The notes beneath the pieces are model-generated. The model ran no database searches. It saw only the letters and a program-made list of their open reading frames with translations, and was not told where the DNA came from. A program made the position numbers and the translations under genes. Shown piece after piece: positions 9,078 to 18,524 of a stretch of DNA of 64,000 nt; position 1 is the stretch's first letter, and every line of letters starts with the position of its first letter. Source of the DNA: Bacteroides fluxus YIT 12057 (lineage in GTDB: Bacteria; Bacteroidota; Bacteroidia; Bacteroidales; Bacteroidaceae); NCBI RefSeq assembly GCF_000195635.1, contig NZ_GL882614.1:62001-126000 (forward strand), given 5' to 3'.

Positions 9078-9944
9078 TTAGAAAAAGCGATAAGCCACTC
9101 CAAAAGTCAGTGCCCAGTTGTGTTCAGCATCATCATAGTCATCTATGGGCAATGCCATATTTTTACCCCATACACCAACCGTCAGTTTCTTATATTCCAC
9201 TCCCAAACCATAGGCCAATCCGTAATTGATACGGTGAAGCAGAGAATGCTTTCCATCACTATAGTAGTAAGAATCATACTTCTTGCTGAAAATCTCATAT
9301 TCGGCCTTCTCGCCATTCGTTTCAGCAGTCACCTTGCCTCCAATGCCACAAGATACGACCGGACCATATGAAAATACAAGATTGGTTTTATATGCCAATT
9401 TAAAACGGCTCACGAAATACAAAGGTAAATCCAGCATGGTAGGATTCCAGGTTTCTTTGTAATCAAGACCGGCCTTATTGTATTTATAGACCGTACCACG
9501 ATTGGTCAGTTGCAACATCGGACGGAAAGCCACACGTTTGGACATGCGCACCTCCAAACCGAGGCCTGCCTCATAACCCATTCTGAAACTGCCGCCCTGT
9601 GCCGTATAACGGCTCATCACAGCACCGGCAGAAATCACAAGAGACAATTTCTTATTTTTGGGTGTCACCTGTATCGGAGTATTGATTTCCCATTCTTCCG
9701 TTTCCATACCGATGGATTCCACCAGCAACAGCTTAGCCGTTACCGGAACTTCACGGAGCAGGAACTTGCCGTCTATGTCAGTCACGGTACTGATGTCCGT
9801 GCCTTGTACCGTAACCAATGCACCCACAACCGGGAATTGTTTCTTATCCGTCACCACACCTTTGATATCATGCGTTGCAACTTGTGCCATCAGTGCGGCC
9901 AGACTCAGCCACCCCATCAAGCATGTCATTATCAATCGTTTCAT
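9078..9944 (-). CDS. Outer-membrane barrel with carboxypeptidase-regulatory-like domain (paralog)
   Basis: 288 residues from the ATG at 9944, chosen because MKRLIMTCLMGWLSLAALMAQ is a clean signal peptide; an ATG six codons upstream (9962) is also in frame. Residues ~25-95 are a CarboxypepD_reg-like domain (IKGVVTDKKQFPVVGALVTVQGTD followed by TDIDGKFLLREVP), then a barrel ending FGVAYRFF with a terminal Phe. Paralog of the gene at 8215-9057, separated from it by 20 bp. Neither protein carries a TonB-receptor plug, so they are not SusC-type transporters. Confidence 0.72.
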   Translation of the reverse strand: MKRLIMTCLMGWLSLAALMAQVATHDIKGVVTDKKQFPVVGALVTVQGTDISTVTDIDGKFLLREVPVTAKLLLVESIGMETEEWEINTPIQVTPKNKKLSLVISAGAVMSRYTAQGGSFRMGYEAGLGLEVRMSKRVAFRPMLQLTNRGTVYKYNKAGLDYKETWNPTMLDLPLYFVSRFKLAYKTNLVFSYGPVVSCGIGGKVTAETNGEKAEYEIFSKKYDSYYYSDGKHSLLHRINYGLAYGLGVEYKKLTVGVWGKNMALPIDDYDDAEHNWALTFGVAYRFF

Positions 9945-9983
9945 TATAGTCTTTGTATTCATTTAAAATCAAGGGATAATATA

Positions 9984-10832
9984 TTAATAGATTGTAGCTT
10001 TCTGCACCGGAGAGTAAGAAATGCCTTTCTCGGATACCGCAAAACCACGTACGTAATAAGTACCGGATTCTTCCGGAAGCGCCATTGGATGCACATAGAC
10101 CTCCCGGTTATCCGCTTCACTGTCCAAATTATAATAAGCCACCTTATCTTTCAAATCGGGCAATTGATTACTGTTGCTATAGCACATACCGCATTGTGTG
10201 ACAGTATAATTGGAACGAACTGTGAACGACATTCCAAGTGCACCACCCTCTTCCACCGCACAGTCAAGAATATAAGGTGTCTCTTTTGAATAAGACTTCA
10301 CACTACTGAAGACAGTCCTTGAATAATAATCCTCATACAGACAATCATCCAAAAAACCGGGATATTCATTGTTCCAAGACTCTAAGGCCATCTTATAATA
10401 AAAAATGGAAGCCTGATTCTCCTGGAAATTCACCATATCCCAAGATCGTACATAAAACAATGGAGAGCCAGCAGTGCCTGTCAAAGTTTCTACCTGATAC
10501 GCATTTCCACTTCCCCAATATCCACCATCGGCCGGGAGTTCCGACTCCTTATCTGATAGCCACAAGCGTGCATAGTCATACGCTTCACCCTCTTTCGGGT
10601 TCACCGCTCCTTTAACGATGAGACCACCTGTACGCCTCATTTCTTCCCTCAGATAAGAAGGATCCTGATAGTCCGAGTTAATCGCCAAATTCTCCACTTC
10701 ATCATAAGTCAGTTCCGAAAGGTCTGTAATGTCACCAATTGAAAACTCTGTAGGCAGCATACGGGCTTCATCAATATCCTCACACGAAGCCAACAACAAT
10801 ACCCCACATAAAAAAATAGCCAGTCGTTTCAT
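9984..10832 (-). CDS. Lipoprotein with C-terminal fibronectin-III-like segment
   Basis: 282 residues. The N-terminus MKRLAIFLCGVLLLASCED is a lipoprotein signal with lipobox LLAS-C at Cys17. The C-terminal ~100 residues have the pattern of surface Fn3-like modules in Bacteroides lipoproteins (VTQCGMCYSNSNQLPD ... YYVRGFAVSEKGISYSP). The middle part has no family I recognise. First gene of the leftward operon with the two barrel paralogs, suggesting a lipoprotein partner of the outer-membrane proteins. Confidence 0.68.
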   Translation of the reverse strand: MKRLAIFLCGVLLLASCEDIDEARMLPTEFSIGDITDLSELTYDEVENLAINSDYQDPSYLREEMRRTGGLIVKGAVNPKEGEAYDYARLWLSDKESELPADGGYWGSGNAYQVETLTGTAGSPLFYVRSWDMVNFQENQASIFYYKMALESWNNEYPGFLDDCLYEDYYSRTVFSSVKSYSKETPYILDCAVEEGGALGMSFTVRSNYTVTQCGMCYSNSNQLPDLKDKVAYYNLDSEADNREVYVHPMALPEESGTYYVRGFAVSEKGISYSPVQKATIY

Positions 10833-10863
10833 TTTCTCTAATTATTTACATGTTATGTTGATG

Positions 10864-10895
10864 CAAAATTAAGCCTCTTTTTTAAAATATTCAAA
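10864..10895 (-). promoter_or_regulatory. Promoter of the lipoprotein/outer-membrane trio
   Basis: Good match to the Bacteroides housekeeping promoter on the minus strand: -33 TTTG at 10892-10895, 20-nt spacer, -7 TAATTTTG at 10864-10871. Predicted RNA start near 10857, about 25 nt before the start codon at 10832. Confidence 0.7.
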
Positions 10896-11062
10896 CACTT
10901 TTTGAGCAACATTTTACTAAATGGTATTATACGTAACTAAATGTTTAAAACGCGTAACTATTCTCACTTATTATTTTCCTAATTTTACAGCCGGATTTGT
11001 GATTTTCCTGTCTGCCGTGCGACTAACAAAACAAAAGCAATTCGAAAGAAGTCTAAGAAAAA

Positions 11063-11548
11063 ATGGAAAATGTAGAACAAGAGTTCGTGTCCGTGGTACG
11101 GGAGTATGAACGTGTGATATACAAAGTGTGCTATTTGTATACCACACCGAATGCGACCCTTAATGATCTGTATCAGGAAGTTGTTCTCAATCTATGGAAA
11201 GCATTTCCCAAGTTTCGGCGGGAGTGTAAAATCTCTACCTGGATTTACCGTATTGCACTGAACACCTGCATCAGTTTCATCCGGAAAGAAAAGAACATTC
11301 CCGAAATCGTAACTCTTACACAAGAGGCAGACCGGACAGAAGAAGCAGATGAGACACAAACCATGCTGAAACAGCTCTACCGGATGATCAACCGCTTGGG
11401 ACAACTGGAAAAATCCATTGTCCTGCTTTATCTGGAAGAGAAAAGCTATGAAGAAATATCCGAGATTACCGGGCTGACCGTGACCAATGTCGCTACCAAG
11501 CTCAGCCGTATCAAGGACAAATTAAAGAAAATGAAAAAGGAGGAATAA
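11063..11548 (+). CDS. ECF-type RNA polymerase sigma factor
   Basis: 161 residues with region 2 (YLYTTPNATLNDLYQEVVLNLWKAFPKFR followed by STWIYRIALNTCISFIRKE) and region 4 (LEKSIVLLYLEEKSYEEISEITGLTVTNVATKLSRIKDKLKK). There is no C-terminal extension. The next gene, starting 3 bp after the stop, encodes a small membrane protein that probably serves as the anti-sigma factor. It does not resemble the FecR-type partner of the PUL-linked ECF factors and no SusC/SusD pair is adjacent, so this is unlikely to be a transport-coupled system. Upstream (10932 and 10953) the octamer CGTAACTA occurs twice, 21 bp apart; its meaning is unclear. Confidence 0.93.
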   Translation: MENVEQEFVSVVREYERVIYKVCYLYTTPNATLNDLYQEVVLNLWKAFPKFRRECKISTWIYRIALNTCISFIRKEKNIPEIVTLTQEADRTEEADETQTMLKQLYRMINRLGQLEKSIVLLYLEEKSYEEISEITGLTVTNVATKLSRIKDKLKKMKKEE

Positions 11549-11551
11549 TAT

Positions 11552-12178
11552 ATGGAACTGGATGAACTGAAGAAATCATGGAACGTACTAGACAAACAGT
11601 TACAAAAAGAGCCCATTGCCAACGAAAAGCAAATTACAAAACTGATTGCCGAATACAAGACCAACACACGTAAAAGTCTGGGACGCCTTGTAGTCATACA
11701 GCGGCTCTCTATCGGCGTGGGTGCCACAGGCCTGGCTCTCCTCGTTCTTATATGGCTGTTGATGCCAACCTTTGGCTTCAATGCGCATATACAAAGTAAA
11801 ATTGCGGCATTTTTGGCTTTTATCGCCATCAGCATCATTGCAGGCATGTGGTGGGACTGGAAAACATACCGTTGGAACAAAGCCACCCGTATTGACGAGA
11901 TGAGCGTATCCGAAGTCAGCCGCCGCATGACCATTTTCCGCCAGTGGACCAAATATGAAGTAATAGCCATTTCCGCATGGATTGTACTTTTCAACGCCCT
12001 CAACTATTGGGTAATGGAGTATCACCTCGCATCCCCCGGATTACAGGCCGCACTGATCACTTTATTTGTGGTATTTGACGCACTGATAATCTACATTCTC
12101 TACAAAAAGATTATCTACAAGCATCTCAACAATATTAAAACAAACATTGAAGAATTAAAAGACATATGCACCGAATAA
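11552..12178 (+). CDS. Small membrane protein, putative anti-sigma partner of the ECF factor
   Basis: 208 residues. A cytoplasmic helical N-terminus (MELDELKKSWNVLDKQL, ~60 residues) precedes three to four hydrophobic helices (around residues 52-72, 80-98, 135-155, 165-185) and a short charged tail. The gene starts 3 bp after the sigma-factor stop and overlaps the next gene by 13 bp, so the three are made together. The position and the topology support an anti-sigma role, but there is no FecR, zinc-binding or RskA-like signature, so the assignment rests on context. Confidence 0.6.
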   Translation: MELDELKKSWNVLDKQLQKEPIANEKQITKLIAEYKTNTRKSLGRLVVIQRLSIGVGATGLALLVLIWLLMPTFGFNAHIQSKIAAFLAFIAISIIAGMWWDWKTYRWNKATRIDEMSVSEVSRRMTIFRQWTKYEVIAISAWIVLFNALNYWVMEYHLASPGLQAALITLFVVFDALIIYILYKKIIYKHLNNIKTNIEELKDICTE

Positions 12179-13332
12179 CGCTTATCTTTATCCTGTTCCT
12201 TCTCATTCCCGACATATATATCTACTTTGTATATATTGTACAAAAGACCAAAAGCAAATGGCTGCGCTGTGCATATGGGCTGCCTACCTTGCTACTGACG
12301 GCAGGCTACGTCTATTTCATGTTTCTGACAGGGGACAATGCCATGTCAAACCATACGCAAGCCATAGGCAGGCTCGCCATTGCAATCATGCTTTTTGTAT
12401 TTCCCAAAACTGTATTCATGCTTTGCTCACTGACAGGTGTACTGGCACATTGTGTCATACGCCGCTGTCCCCGGAGTCCATTTACGGTAATCGGGCTGGT
12501 GCTGGGCGCAGTCAGTTTTTTCAATATACTATACGGAACCTTTGCCGGTATCACCCGTTTCGAAGTGAAGGAGACAGAATTTCATTCCGCTGATATCCCG
12601 GAAGGTTTTGACGGCTATCGCATCGTCCAGCTTTCCGATATACACATCGGCAGTTGGCAAGGCAATCCCGAAGCCATCAAACTCCTGGTGGAGATGGTCA
12701 ACGCCCAAAATCCCGACCTCATTGTCTTTACCGGTGACCTAGTGAACCAGCAAAGCCATGAAATAGACGGCTTCCAAGACATACTATCGCAGCTGCATGC
12801 TCCCGACGGTGTCTATTCCATCCTCGGCAATCATGATTATGGAACATATTACCGTTGGAAAAGCCGGAAAGCAGAAATAGCCAACCTGGACTATTTAATC
12901 CGCCAACAAAAAGCAATGGGATGGAAATTACTGAATAACGAGCACGATATTCTCTATCATAAAGGTGACAGCATTGCCCTTATCGGCGTGGAGAATGACG
13001 GCGAGCCTCCTTTCTCACAATTTGCCGACTTATCCCATGCCATGGAAGGCACAGAGGGTATGTTCCAAATATTACTCAGCCATAATCCCACCCATTGGAG
13101 GCGTGAAGTGCTGCCTGCATCCGGCATCCCGCTGATGCTTGCAGGCCATACCCACGCCATGCAAGGCATTTTATTCGGACATTCCCTCGCAGAGCTCATC
13201 TATCCGGAATGGAGAGGAATGTACCATGAAGGCAACCGCGCACTGTATGTAAACATCGGTATCGGTTATGTGGGACTGCCCTTCCGCTTTGGAGCATGGC
13301 CGGAAATTACGGTGCTGACTTTGCGAAAATAA
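12166..13332 (+). CDS. Membrane-anchored calcineurin-like metallophosphoesterase
   Basis: 388 residues: four hydrophobic helices in the first ~130 residues, then a metallophosphoesterase domain with all metal-binding blocks visible: QLSDIHIGSW (D-x-H), FTGDLVN (GD), LGNHDYG (GNHD), LSHNPTHW (H) and LAGHTHAMQ (GHTH). This is the YkuE/YaeI-like group of membrane phosphoesterases, some of which act on lipid-linked phosphates; the substrate cannot be read from the sequence. The start overlaps the preceding putative anti-sigma gene by 13 bp, pointing to translational coupling and to an envelope-stress output of the ECF factor. Confidence 0.85.
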   Translation: MHRITLIFILFLLIPDIYIYFVYIVQKTKSKWLRCAYGLPTLLLTAGYVYFMFLTGDNAMSNHTQAIGRLAIAIMLFVFPKTVFMLCSLTGVLAHCVIRRCPRSPFTVIGLVLGAVSFFNILYGTFAGITRFEVKETEFHSADIPEGFDGYRIVQLSDIHIGSWQGNPEAIKLLVEMVNAQNPDLIVFTGDLVNQQSHEIDGFQDILSQLHAPDGVYSILGNHDYGTYYRWKSRKAEIANLDYLIRQQKAMGWKLLNNEHDILYHKGDSIALIGVENDGEPPFSQFADLSHAMEGTEGMFQILLSHNPTHWRREVLPASGIPLMLAGHTHAMQGILFGHSLAELIYPEWRGMYHEGNRALYVNIGIGYVGLPFRFGAWPEITVLTLRK

Positions 13333-13395
13333 TCGCTCCGGCAACATGGCCCAATATATCAGAGCGATATATATCTGAAATTCGATGAATATTTT

Positions 13396-13403
13396 TATCT
13401 TTG
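13396..13403 (+). promoter_or_regulatory. -7 box of the acyltransferase gene
   Basis: TATCTTTG, an exact TAnnTTTG match, 22 nt before the start codon at 13426. A partial -33 element (TCTG, 13374-13377) lies 18 nt upstream. Confidence 0.6.
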
Positions 13404-13425
13404 CGACAACAAAAGTCCAACACCT

Positions 13426-14184
13426 ATGAAGATACTCTATAATATTTATCAGATTTGTTTTGCATTGCCTGTCTTGTTGGTATTGACAATTCTTACGGCA
13501 CTGGTCACCATAATCGGATCTCTGATTGGAGGAGCACATATCTGGGGCTATTACCCCGGCAAAATCTGGTCACAACTCATCTGTAACCTCTTGCTTATTC
13601 CGGTAGAAGTACATGGAAGGAAAAAATTGAATAAACGCACCTCGTACGTTTTCGTCCCCAACCACCAGGGGGCTTTCGACATCTTCCTCATCTATGGTTT
13701 CTTAGGTCGTAACTTTAAATGGATGATGAAGAAAAGCCTCCGGAAACTTCCATTTGTAGGAAAAGCCTGTGAAAGTGCCGGACATATCTTCGTGGACCGT
13801 TCCAGTCCCAAGAAAGTACTGGCAACCATGCGCCAGGCAGAGTCTTCATTGAAAGACGGTGTCTCGCTTGTCGTATTTCCCGAGGGAGCAAGAAGTTTTA
13901 CCGGACACATGGGGTATTTCAAGAGAGGAGCTTTCCAACTGGCCGACGAGTTACAGTTAGAGGTAGTGCCCGTCACCATTGACGGTTCATTCGAAATCCT
14001 GCCCCGTACCGGCAAATGGATACATCGCCACCGTATGATACTGACTATCCACAATCCGATCCCCCCTAAAGGCAGAGGTGCCGAAAACATCAAAGCAAGC
14101 ATGACCGAGGCCTATGCCGCCGTTGAAAGCGCACTGCCGGAAAAATATAAAGGAATGGTCAAGAATGAGGATCAGGACCGGTAA
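13426..14184 (+). CDS. plsC: 1-acyl-sn-glycerol-3-phosphate acyltransferase (PlsC family)
   Basis: 252 residues with an N-terminal membrane helix (residues 8-30) and the acyltransferase blocks NHQGAFDIF (catalytic NHx4D), HIFVDRSSPKK, and FPEGARSFTGHMGYFKRGAFQLA. The family acylates lysophosphatidic acid to phosphatidic acid in the inner membrane. The length fits. It has its own -7 box and sits apart from the ECF operon by 93 bp. Related LPLAT enzymes that modify lipid A or ornithine lipids share these motifs, so the acceptor is inferred. Confidence 0.88.
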   Translation: MKILYNIYQICFALPVLLVLTILTALVTIIGSLIGGAHIWGYYPGKIWSQLICNLLLIPVEVHGRKKLNKRTSYVFVPNHQGAFDIFLIYGFLGRNFKWMMKKSLRKLPFVGKACESAGHIFVDRSSPKKVLATMRQAESSLKDGVSLVVFPEGARSFTGHMGYFKRGAFQLADELQLEVVPVTIDGSFEILPRTGKWIHRHRMILTIHNPIPPKGRGAENIKASMTEAYAAVESALPEKYKGMVKNEDQDR

Positions 14185-14187
14185 GCG

Positions 14188-14937
14188 TTAATTCTGTGAG
14201 GCATTCACCGCATTCTCTTCCATGCGGCGATGCTCCTCAAGCAATTTCATGTTTTCCTTTGCTTTGGAGAGGAATTCCTTTACCAACGGGCTGTCTTTGA
14301 AAGCCAGCGGAGCGGTTTTCATTATATCTTCAATCTGCGGAGTCATTACCGGATAAGGAAGAGCGCTGCACATCATCATGAAAACACTGGGTCCCAATAC
14401 ATTTTCAAAATTATCGGTAATAAACTGTTTTACGTAATCATTCATTTCTTTCACCAATGCCTCGCCTTCCTGCTGCAACTGTGCATGCACATCCTCTAAA
14501 TTGGCACCGTCAAGTACCATGCGGGCTTCTTTTCTTTCCAGCTCCTCAATCTTCACTTCCATTTCATTCCGTTTGTCAATAAACTCGTAAAGTTTGTCGT
14601 TCAAAGGAGTCCCTTTGGCTATCAGCTGAGAATTGGAAATGGCTACTTCTATCTTTCCATTTTCAAGAACCAAAGGCATAATGCCCTCGTGATCCATGTA
14701 GAGTGTCACCACCATCACGGAATCGGCCTTGCCGTTCATCTTAAAAAGACCATGGATAACTTCCGCCGAATCAACAGCCACCCATTCTCCATTCCGGAGT
14801 GTTTTAAGAAACAGCATCTTTCCGTCAAGGCTGGTTACCGAAGAACTACCCTCTATTTTATATTTACGGCTACAAGAGGCTAATAACATTGCCAAAAGCA
14901 AAAAAGGCAAAATACGGCTCACACTCATTCTAATCAT
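14188..14937 (-). CDS. DUF4369-type lipoprotein
   Basis: 249 residues. Lipoprotein signal with lipobox LLAS-C (MIRMSVSRILPFLLLAMLLASCS). Residues ~28-120 form the beta-rich DUF4369 module (DGKMLFLKTLRNGEWVAVDSAEV ... GLFKMNGKADSV), which in Bacteroides commonly precedes a thioredoxin-like domain. Here no thioredoxin domain follows; the C-terminal half is a charged helical segment (EMEVKIEELERKEARMV) with no CxxC. It is probably a periplasm-facing lipoprotein of unknown role. Convergent with plsC (gap 3 bp). A TACCTTTG box at 14966-14973 (minus strand) is its likely -7 element. Confidence 0.75.
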   Translation of the reverse strand: MIRMSVSRILPFLLLAMLLASCSRKYKIEGSSSVTSLDGKMLFLKTLRNGEWVAVDSAEVIHGLFKMNGKADSVMVVTLYMDHEGIMPLVLENGKIEVAISNSQLIAKGTPLNDKLYEFIDKRNEMEVKIEELERKEARMVLDGANLEDVHAQLQQEGEALVKEMNDYVKQFITDNFENVLGPSVFMMMCSALPYPVMTPQIEDIMKTAPLAFKDSPLVKEFLSKAKENMKLLEEHRRMEENAVNASQN

Positions 14938-15026
14938 GCAGAAACGATTTATGAATTACATGCGGCAAAGGTATTAATAATCCTTATAAACCAGATAGAA
15001 AGAAAGGATTTTTCATTTGGTTTACG

Positions 15027-15034
15027 TATTTTTG
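15027..15034 (+). promoter_or_regulatory. -7 box of the anSME gene
   Basis: TATTTTTG matches TAnnTTTG and lies 35 nt before the start codon at 15070. No convincing -33 element is seen. Confidence 0.5.
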
Positions 15035-15069
15035 CACAATTATAATTCATAAAAAGAGAAATAATATAC

Positions 15070-16308
15070 ATGTCAACCTATGCTCCTTTTGCGAAACCCC
15101 TCTATGTAATGCTGAAACCCGTAGGGGCCGTATGCAACTTGGCATGCGACTATTGCTACTACCTGGAGAAGGCCAAACTATACAGAGAGAATCCCAAGCA
15201 CGTGATGAGCGAAGAACTTCTGGAAAAGTTCATCGAAGAATACATAAATTCACAGACCATGCCGCAAGTGCTGTTCACCTGGCATGGCGGAGAAACGCTG
15301 ATGCGCCCGCTGGCTTTCTATAAACGGGCAATGGAACTTCAAAAGAAATATGCCAACGGACGGACCATAGACAACTGCATACAGACTAACGGAACTTTGC
15401 TTACGGATGAATGGTGCCGGTTCTTCAAAGAGAACAACTGGCTGGTGGGTGTCTCCATCGACGGCCCGCAGGAATTCCATGACGAATACCGGAAAAACAA
15501 ACAAGGAAAGCCCTCGTTTGTCAAAGTAATGCAGGGCATCAATCTTTTGAAAAAACACGGTGTGGAATGGAACGGAATGGCTGTCGTCAACGACTATAAC
15601 GCAGATTATCCGCTGGATTTTTATAATTTCTTCAAAGAGCTGGGATGTCACTACATCCAGTTTGCCCCCATCGTGGAACGTATTGCTCCGCACCGGGACG
15701 GACGTCACCTCGCTTCTCTGCAAGACAAGGAGAACAGCACCGAACTGGCAGATTTCTCCGTCAGCCCGGAACAGTGGGGAAACTTCCTCTGCACGCTGTT
15801 TGACGAATGGGTGAAGCAAGATGTGGGTACCTACTATATCCAATTGTTCGATTCTACCCTCGCCAACTGGATAGGTGAGCAACCGGGTGTATGCTCCATG
15901 GCAAAAACCTGCGGCCACGCAGGGGTCATGGAATTCAACGGTGACGTATATGCCTGCGACCATTTCGTATTTCCCGAATATAAATTAGGGAATATATACC
16001 AGAAAACACTGGTAGAGATGATGTACAGCGAAAAGCAGCAAAACTTCGGACTGATGAAGCAACGGTCACTTCCCACCCAATGCAAGGAATGCGAATGGCT
16101 GTTTGCTTGCAACGGAGAATGCCCCAAAAACCGCTTTGCGCATACATCCAACGGAGAACCGGGACTTAACTACTTATGTGCCGGTTATCGCAAATTCTTC
16201 AAACATGCAGCCCCCTATATGGACTTCATGAAAAATGAGCTGATGAACCAACGTCCGCCTGCCAACGTAATGGAAGCAGTAGGGAGATTAAAAATCGACA
16301 ATCTCTAA
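15070..16308 (+). CDS. chuR: Anaerobic sulfatase-maturating enzyme (radical SAM)
   Basis: 412 residues. Radical-SAM cluster motif CNLACDYC (Cys22, Cys26, Cys29), with the family hallmark KPVGAVCNLACDYCYYLEK; the C-terminal half has the SPASM-type auxiliary cluster cysteines (CGHAGVMEFNGDVYACDH, CKECEWLFACNGECP, YLCAGY). anSMEs convert an active-site Cys or Ser of sulfatases to formylglycine without oxygen, and in gut Bacteroides the chuR/anSME gene is needed for use of sulfated host glycans. No sulfatase is in this window, so it acts in trans, as in B. thetaiotaomicron. The DPP7-like gene starts 21 bp downstream on the same strand, allowing co-transcription. Confidence 0.95.
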   Translation: MSTYAPFAKPLYVMLKPVGAVCNLACDYCYYLEKAKLYRENPKHVMSEELLEKFIEEYINSQTMPQVLFTWHGGETLMRPLAFYKRAMELQKKYANGRTIDNCIQTNGTLLTDEWCRFFKENNWLVGVSIDGPQEFHDEYRKNKQGKPSFVKVMQGINLLKKHGVEWNGMAVVNDYNADYPLDFYNFFKELGCHYIQFAPIVERIAPHRDGRHLASLQDKENSTELADFSVSPEQWGNFLCTLFDEWVKQDVGTYYIQLFDSTLANWIGEQPGVCSMAKTCGHAGVMEFNGDVYACDHFVFPEYKLGNIYQKTLVEMMYSEKQQNFGLMKQRSLPTQCKECEWLFACNGECPKNRFAHTSNGEPGLNYLCAGYRKFFKHAAPYMDFMKNELMNQRPPANVMEAVGRLKIDNL

Positions 16309-16329
16309 TTTAATCAATAATTGATATTT

Positions 16330-18495
16330 ATGAATTTGACATTTAAGAAATGTTTGATTGCGGCGGCTGCCGCTCTGACCGTCTGCTCGGCACGGGCAGA
16401 CGAAGGAATGTGGTTACTGCAACTGATGAAGCAGCAGAACTCCATCGACATGATGAAAAAGCAAGGTTTGAAACTGGAAGCAGACGACCTGTACAATCCC
16501 AACGGGGTATCCTTGAAAGATGCCGTGGGCATATTCGGTGGCGGCTGTACCGGTGAAATCATCTCTCCGGAAGGCCTGATCCTGACCAACCATCATTGTG
16601 GATACGGTGCCATCCAGCAGCATAGCAGTGTAGAGCACGACTACCTGACTGACGGTTTCTGGGCCATGAACCGCAGCGAGGAACTGCCCACTCCGGGATT
16701 GAAATTTCGCTTCGTACACCGCATCGTAGATATTACAGACCTGGTGAACGGCAAAATCAAAGCCGGTGAAACAGACGAAGTGAATGCCATGGGCTATCCT
16801 TTCCTCAGCAAACTGGCAAAGGAAGAACTGGAAAAGAGCGACCTAAAAGGAAAGCCGGGCATCGAAGTACGCGCTCTTCCTTTCTATGCAGGCAATAAAT
16901 TCTATTTATTCTACTATAAGGTTTACAATGACGTACGTATGGTAGCCGCCCCTCCCTCCTCGGTAGGCAAATTCGGCGGTGAAACCGACAACTGGATGTG
17001 GCCGCGCCACACAGGCGACTTCTCCATGTTCCGCATCTATGCGGACGCCAACGGAGAACCTGCCGAGTACAGCAAAGACAACGTCCCTCTGAAAACACCG
17101 AAGTACCTGCCTATCTCCATCAAAGGGCTGAACGAAGGTGACTACGCCATGATTATGGGCTTCCCCGGCAGCACAGAACGCTACCTCACCCAGAGTGAGG
17201 TGAAACAGCGCATGAATGCCGTGAATCAGGCCATGATCGATATGCGCGGCGTGCGCCTCGAAGTACTGCGCAAGTATATGGATGCCAGCGACAAGACCCG
17301 CATTCAATATGCCAGCAAGTTTGCCGGAAGCAGCAATTACTGGAAAAACTCTATCGGCATGAACAAGGCCATCATCGACAACGATGTACTGGGCACCAAA
17401 GCTGAAATCGAAAAGAAATACGCAGAGTTTGCCAAAGGGAAGCCCGAATATGAAGGCGTGGTAGAGAAAATCGACGCCATCATCGAAAAAAGCACTCCCA
17501 CCCTGCGCCAGCTTTATTATACCAATGAGGCATTGCGCGGCGCTATCGAGTTCGGCAGCACTTACCTCGTCATGGACAATATAAAGAAAGCGCTTGAAGA
17601 GAAAAATGATTCCTTGCTGCAAGCTTCGAAGAAGCAGCTGGAAAGCGCATACGACGGCATCCACAACAAGGACTATGACCACGAAGTAGACCGTGCCGTA
17701 GCCAAAGCCATCCTGCCCGCCCTTGCTAAAGCACTGAATGCCGACGAACTGCCCACCTTCTACCAGACTATCAACGGAGAGTTCAAAGGTGACTACAACG
17801 CATACGTAGATAATATGTACGACAACTCTATCCTCTCCAACCGTAAGAATCTGGACAAGTTCCTGGCAAAACCCTCCGTGAAAGCCATCGAGAAAGATCC
17901 TGCCACCGCCTACTCACGTTCCAAGAACGAGAAGTTGCAGGAACTTGGAAAGCAGTACGGAGAATTGGAAAACGGAATGGAACTACTCCACAAAGCCTAT
18001 ATCCGTGGCTTGGGCGAAATGAAGCAGCCCGTGCCCTCTTATCCGGACGCCAACTTCACCATGCGCCTTACCTACGGCAATGTGAAATCATACAGCCCGC
18101 GTGACGCCGTGCACTATAATTACTACACGACAACCGACGGTATTCTTGAGAAAGAAAACCCCGAAAACCGTGAATTCGTAGTGCCCGCCAAACTGAAAGA
18201 GCTCATCCAGAAGAAAGACTTCGGCCGCTACGCCATGGCCGACGGTACCATGCCCGTCTGCTTCCTGACAACCAATGACATCACCGGCGGCAACTCCGGC
18301 AGCCCGGTCATCAATGGTGAAGGGCAACTCATCGGAACCGCTTTCGACGGAAACTGGGAATCTTTGAGCGGTGACATCAACTTCAACAACAACCTGCAAC
18401 GTTGCATCGCACTGGATATTCGCTATGTACTCTTCATCCTCGACAAGCTGGGCAACTGCGGTCATCTGATAAAAGAAATGAACATTGTAGAATAA
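16330..18495 (+). CDS. S46 dipeptidyl-peptidase, DPP7-like (hydrophobic P1)
   Basis: 721 residues from the ATG at 16330, with signal peptide [23 protein letters not shown]. Family S46 serine exopeptidases act in the periplasm and release dipeptides from the N-terminus of oligopeptides. The catalytic triad is readable: His89 in [12 protein letters not shown], Asp230 in RHTGDFS and Ser656 in GGNSGSPVI. The specificity residue 18 positions after the serine is Gly674 (codon 18349-18351), which in this family marks DPP7-type enzymes preferring hydrophobic P1 residues. It is paralogous to the next gene, separated by a 138-bp spacer containing a 22-bp repeat array. Confidence 0.92.
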   Translation: MNLTFKKCLIAAAAALTVCSARADEGMWLLQLMKQQNSIDMMKKQGLKLEADDLYNPNGVSLKDAVGIFGGGCTGEIISPEGLILTNHHCGYGAIQQHSSVEHDYLTDGFWAMNRSEELPTPGLKFRFVHRIVDITDLVNGKIKAGETDEVNAMGYPFLSKLAKEELEKSDLKGKPGIEVRALPFYAGNKFYLFYYKVYNDVRMVAAPPSSVGKFGGETDNWMWPRHTGDFSMFRIYADANGEPAEYSKDNVPLKTPKYLPISIKGLNEGDYAMIMGFPGSTERYLTQSEVKQRMNAVNQAMIDMRGVRLEVLRKYMDASDKTRIQYASKFAGSSNYWKNSIGMNKAIIDNDVLGTKAEIEKKYAEFAKGKPEYEGVVEKIDAIIEKSTPTLRQLYYTNEALRGAIEFGSTYLVMDNIKKALEEKNDSLLQASKKQLESAYDGIHNKDYDHEVDRAVAKAILPALAKALNADELPTFYQTINGEFKGDYNAYVDNMYDNSILSNRKNLDKFLAKPSVKAIEKDPATAYSRSKNEKLQELGKQYGELENGMELLHKAYIRGLGEMKQPVPSYPDANFTMRLTYGNVKSYSPRDAVHYNYYTTTDGILEKENPENREFVVPAKLKELIQKKDFGRYAMADGTMPVCFLTTNDITGGNSGSPVINGEGQLIGTAFDGNWESLSGDINFNNNLQRCIALDIRYVLFILDKLGNCGHLIKEMNIVE

Positions 18496-18524
18496 ATAAA
18501 AGCCTCTGAGAAATGACTCCCTAT

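Noticed and set aside
10932..10960. Two CGTAACTA octamers 21 bp apart upstream of the ECF gene as a further repeat array
   Set aside because: Only the octamer repeats, not a whole 21-bp unit, and there are only two copies; more likely a chance or a promoter-type motif.
13336..13378. AT-rich stem (ATATATC/GATATAT) after the phosphoesterase gene as terminator
   Set aside because: Pure A/T stem next to a promoter, no T-run; likely chance in AT-rich sequence.
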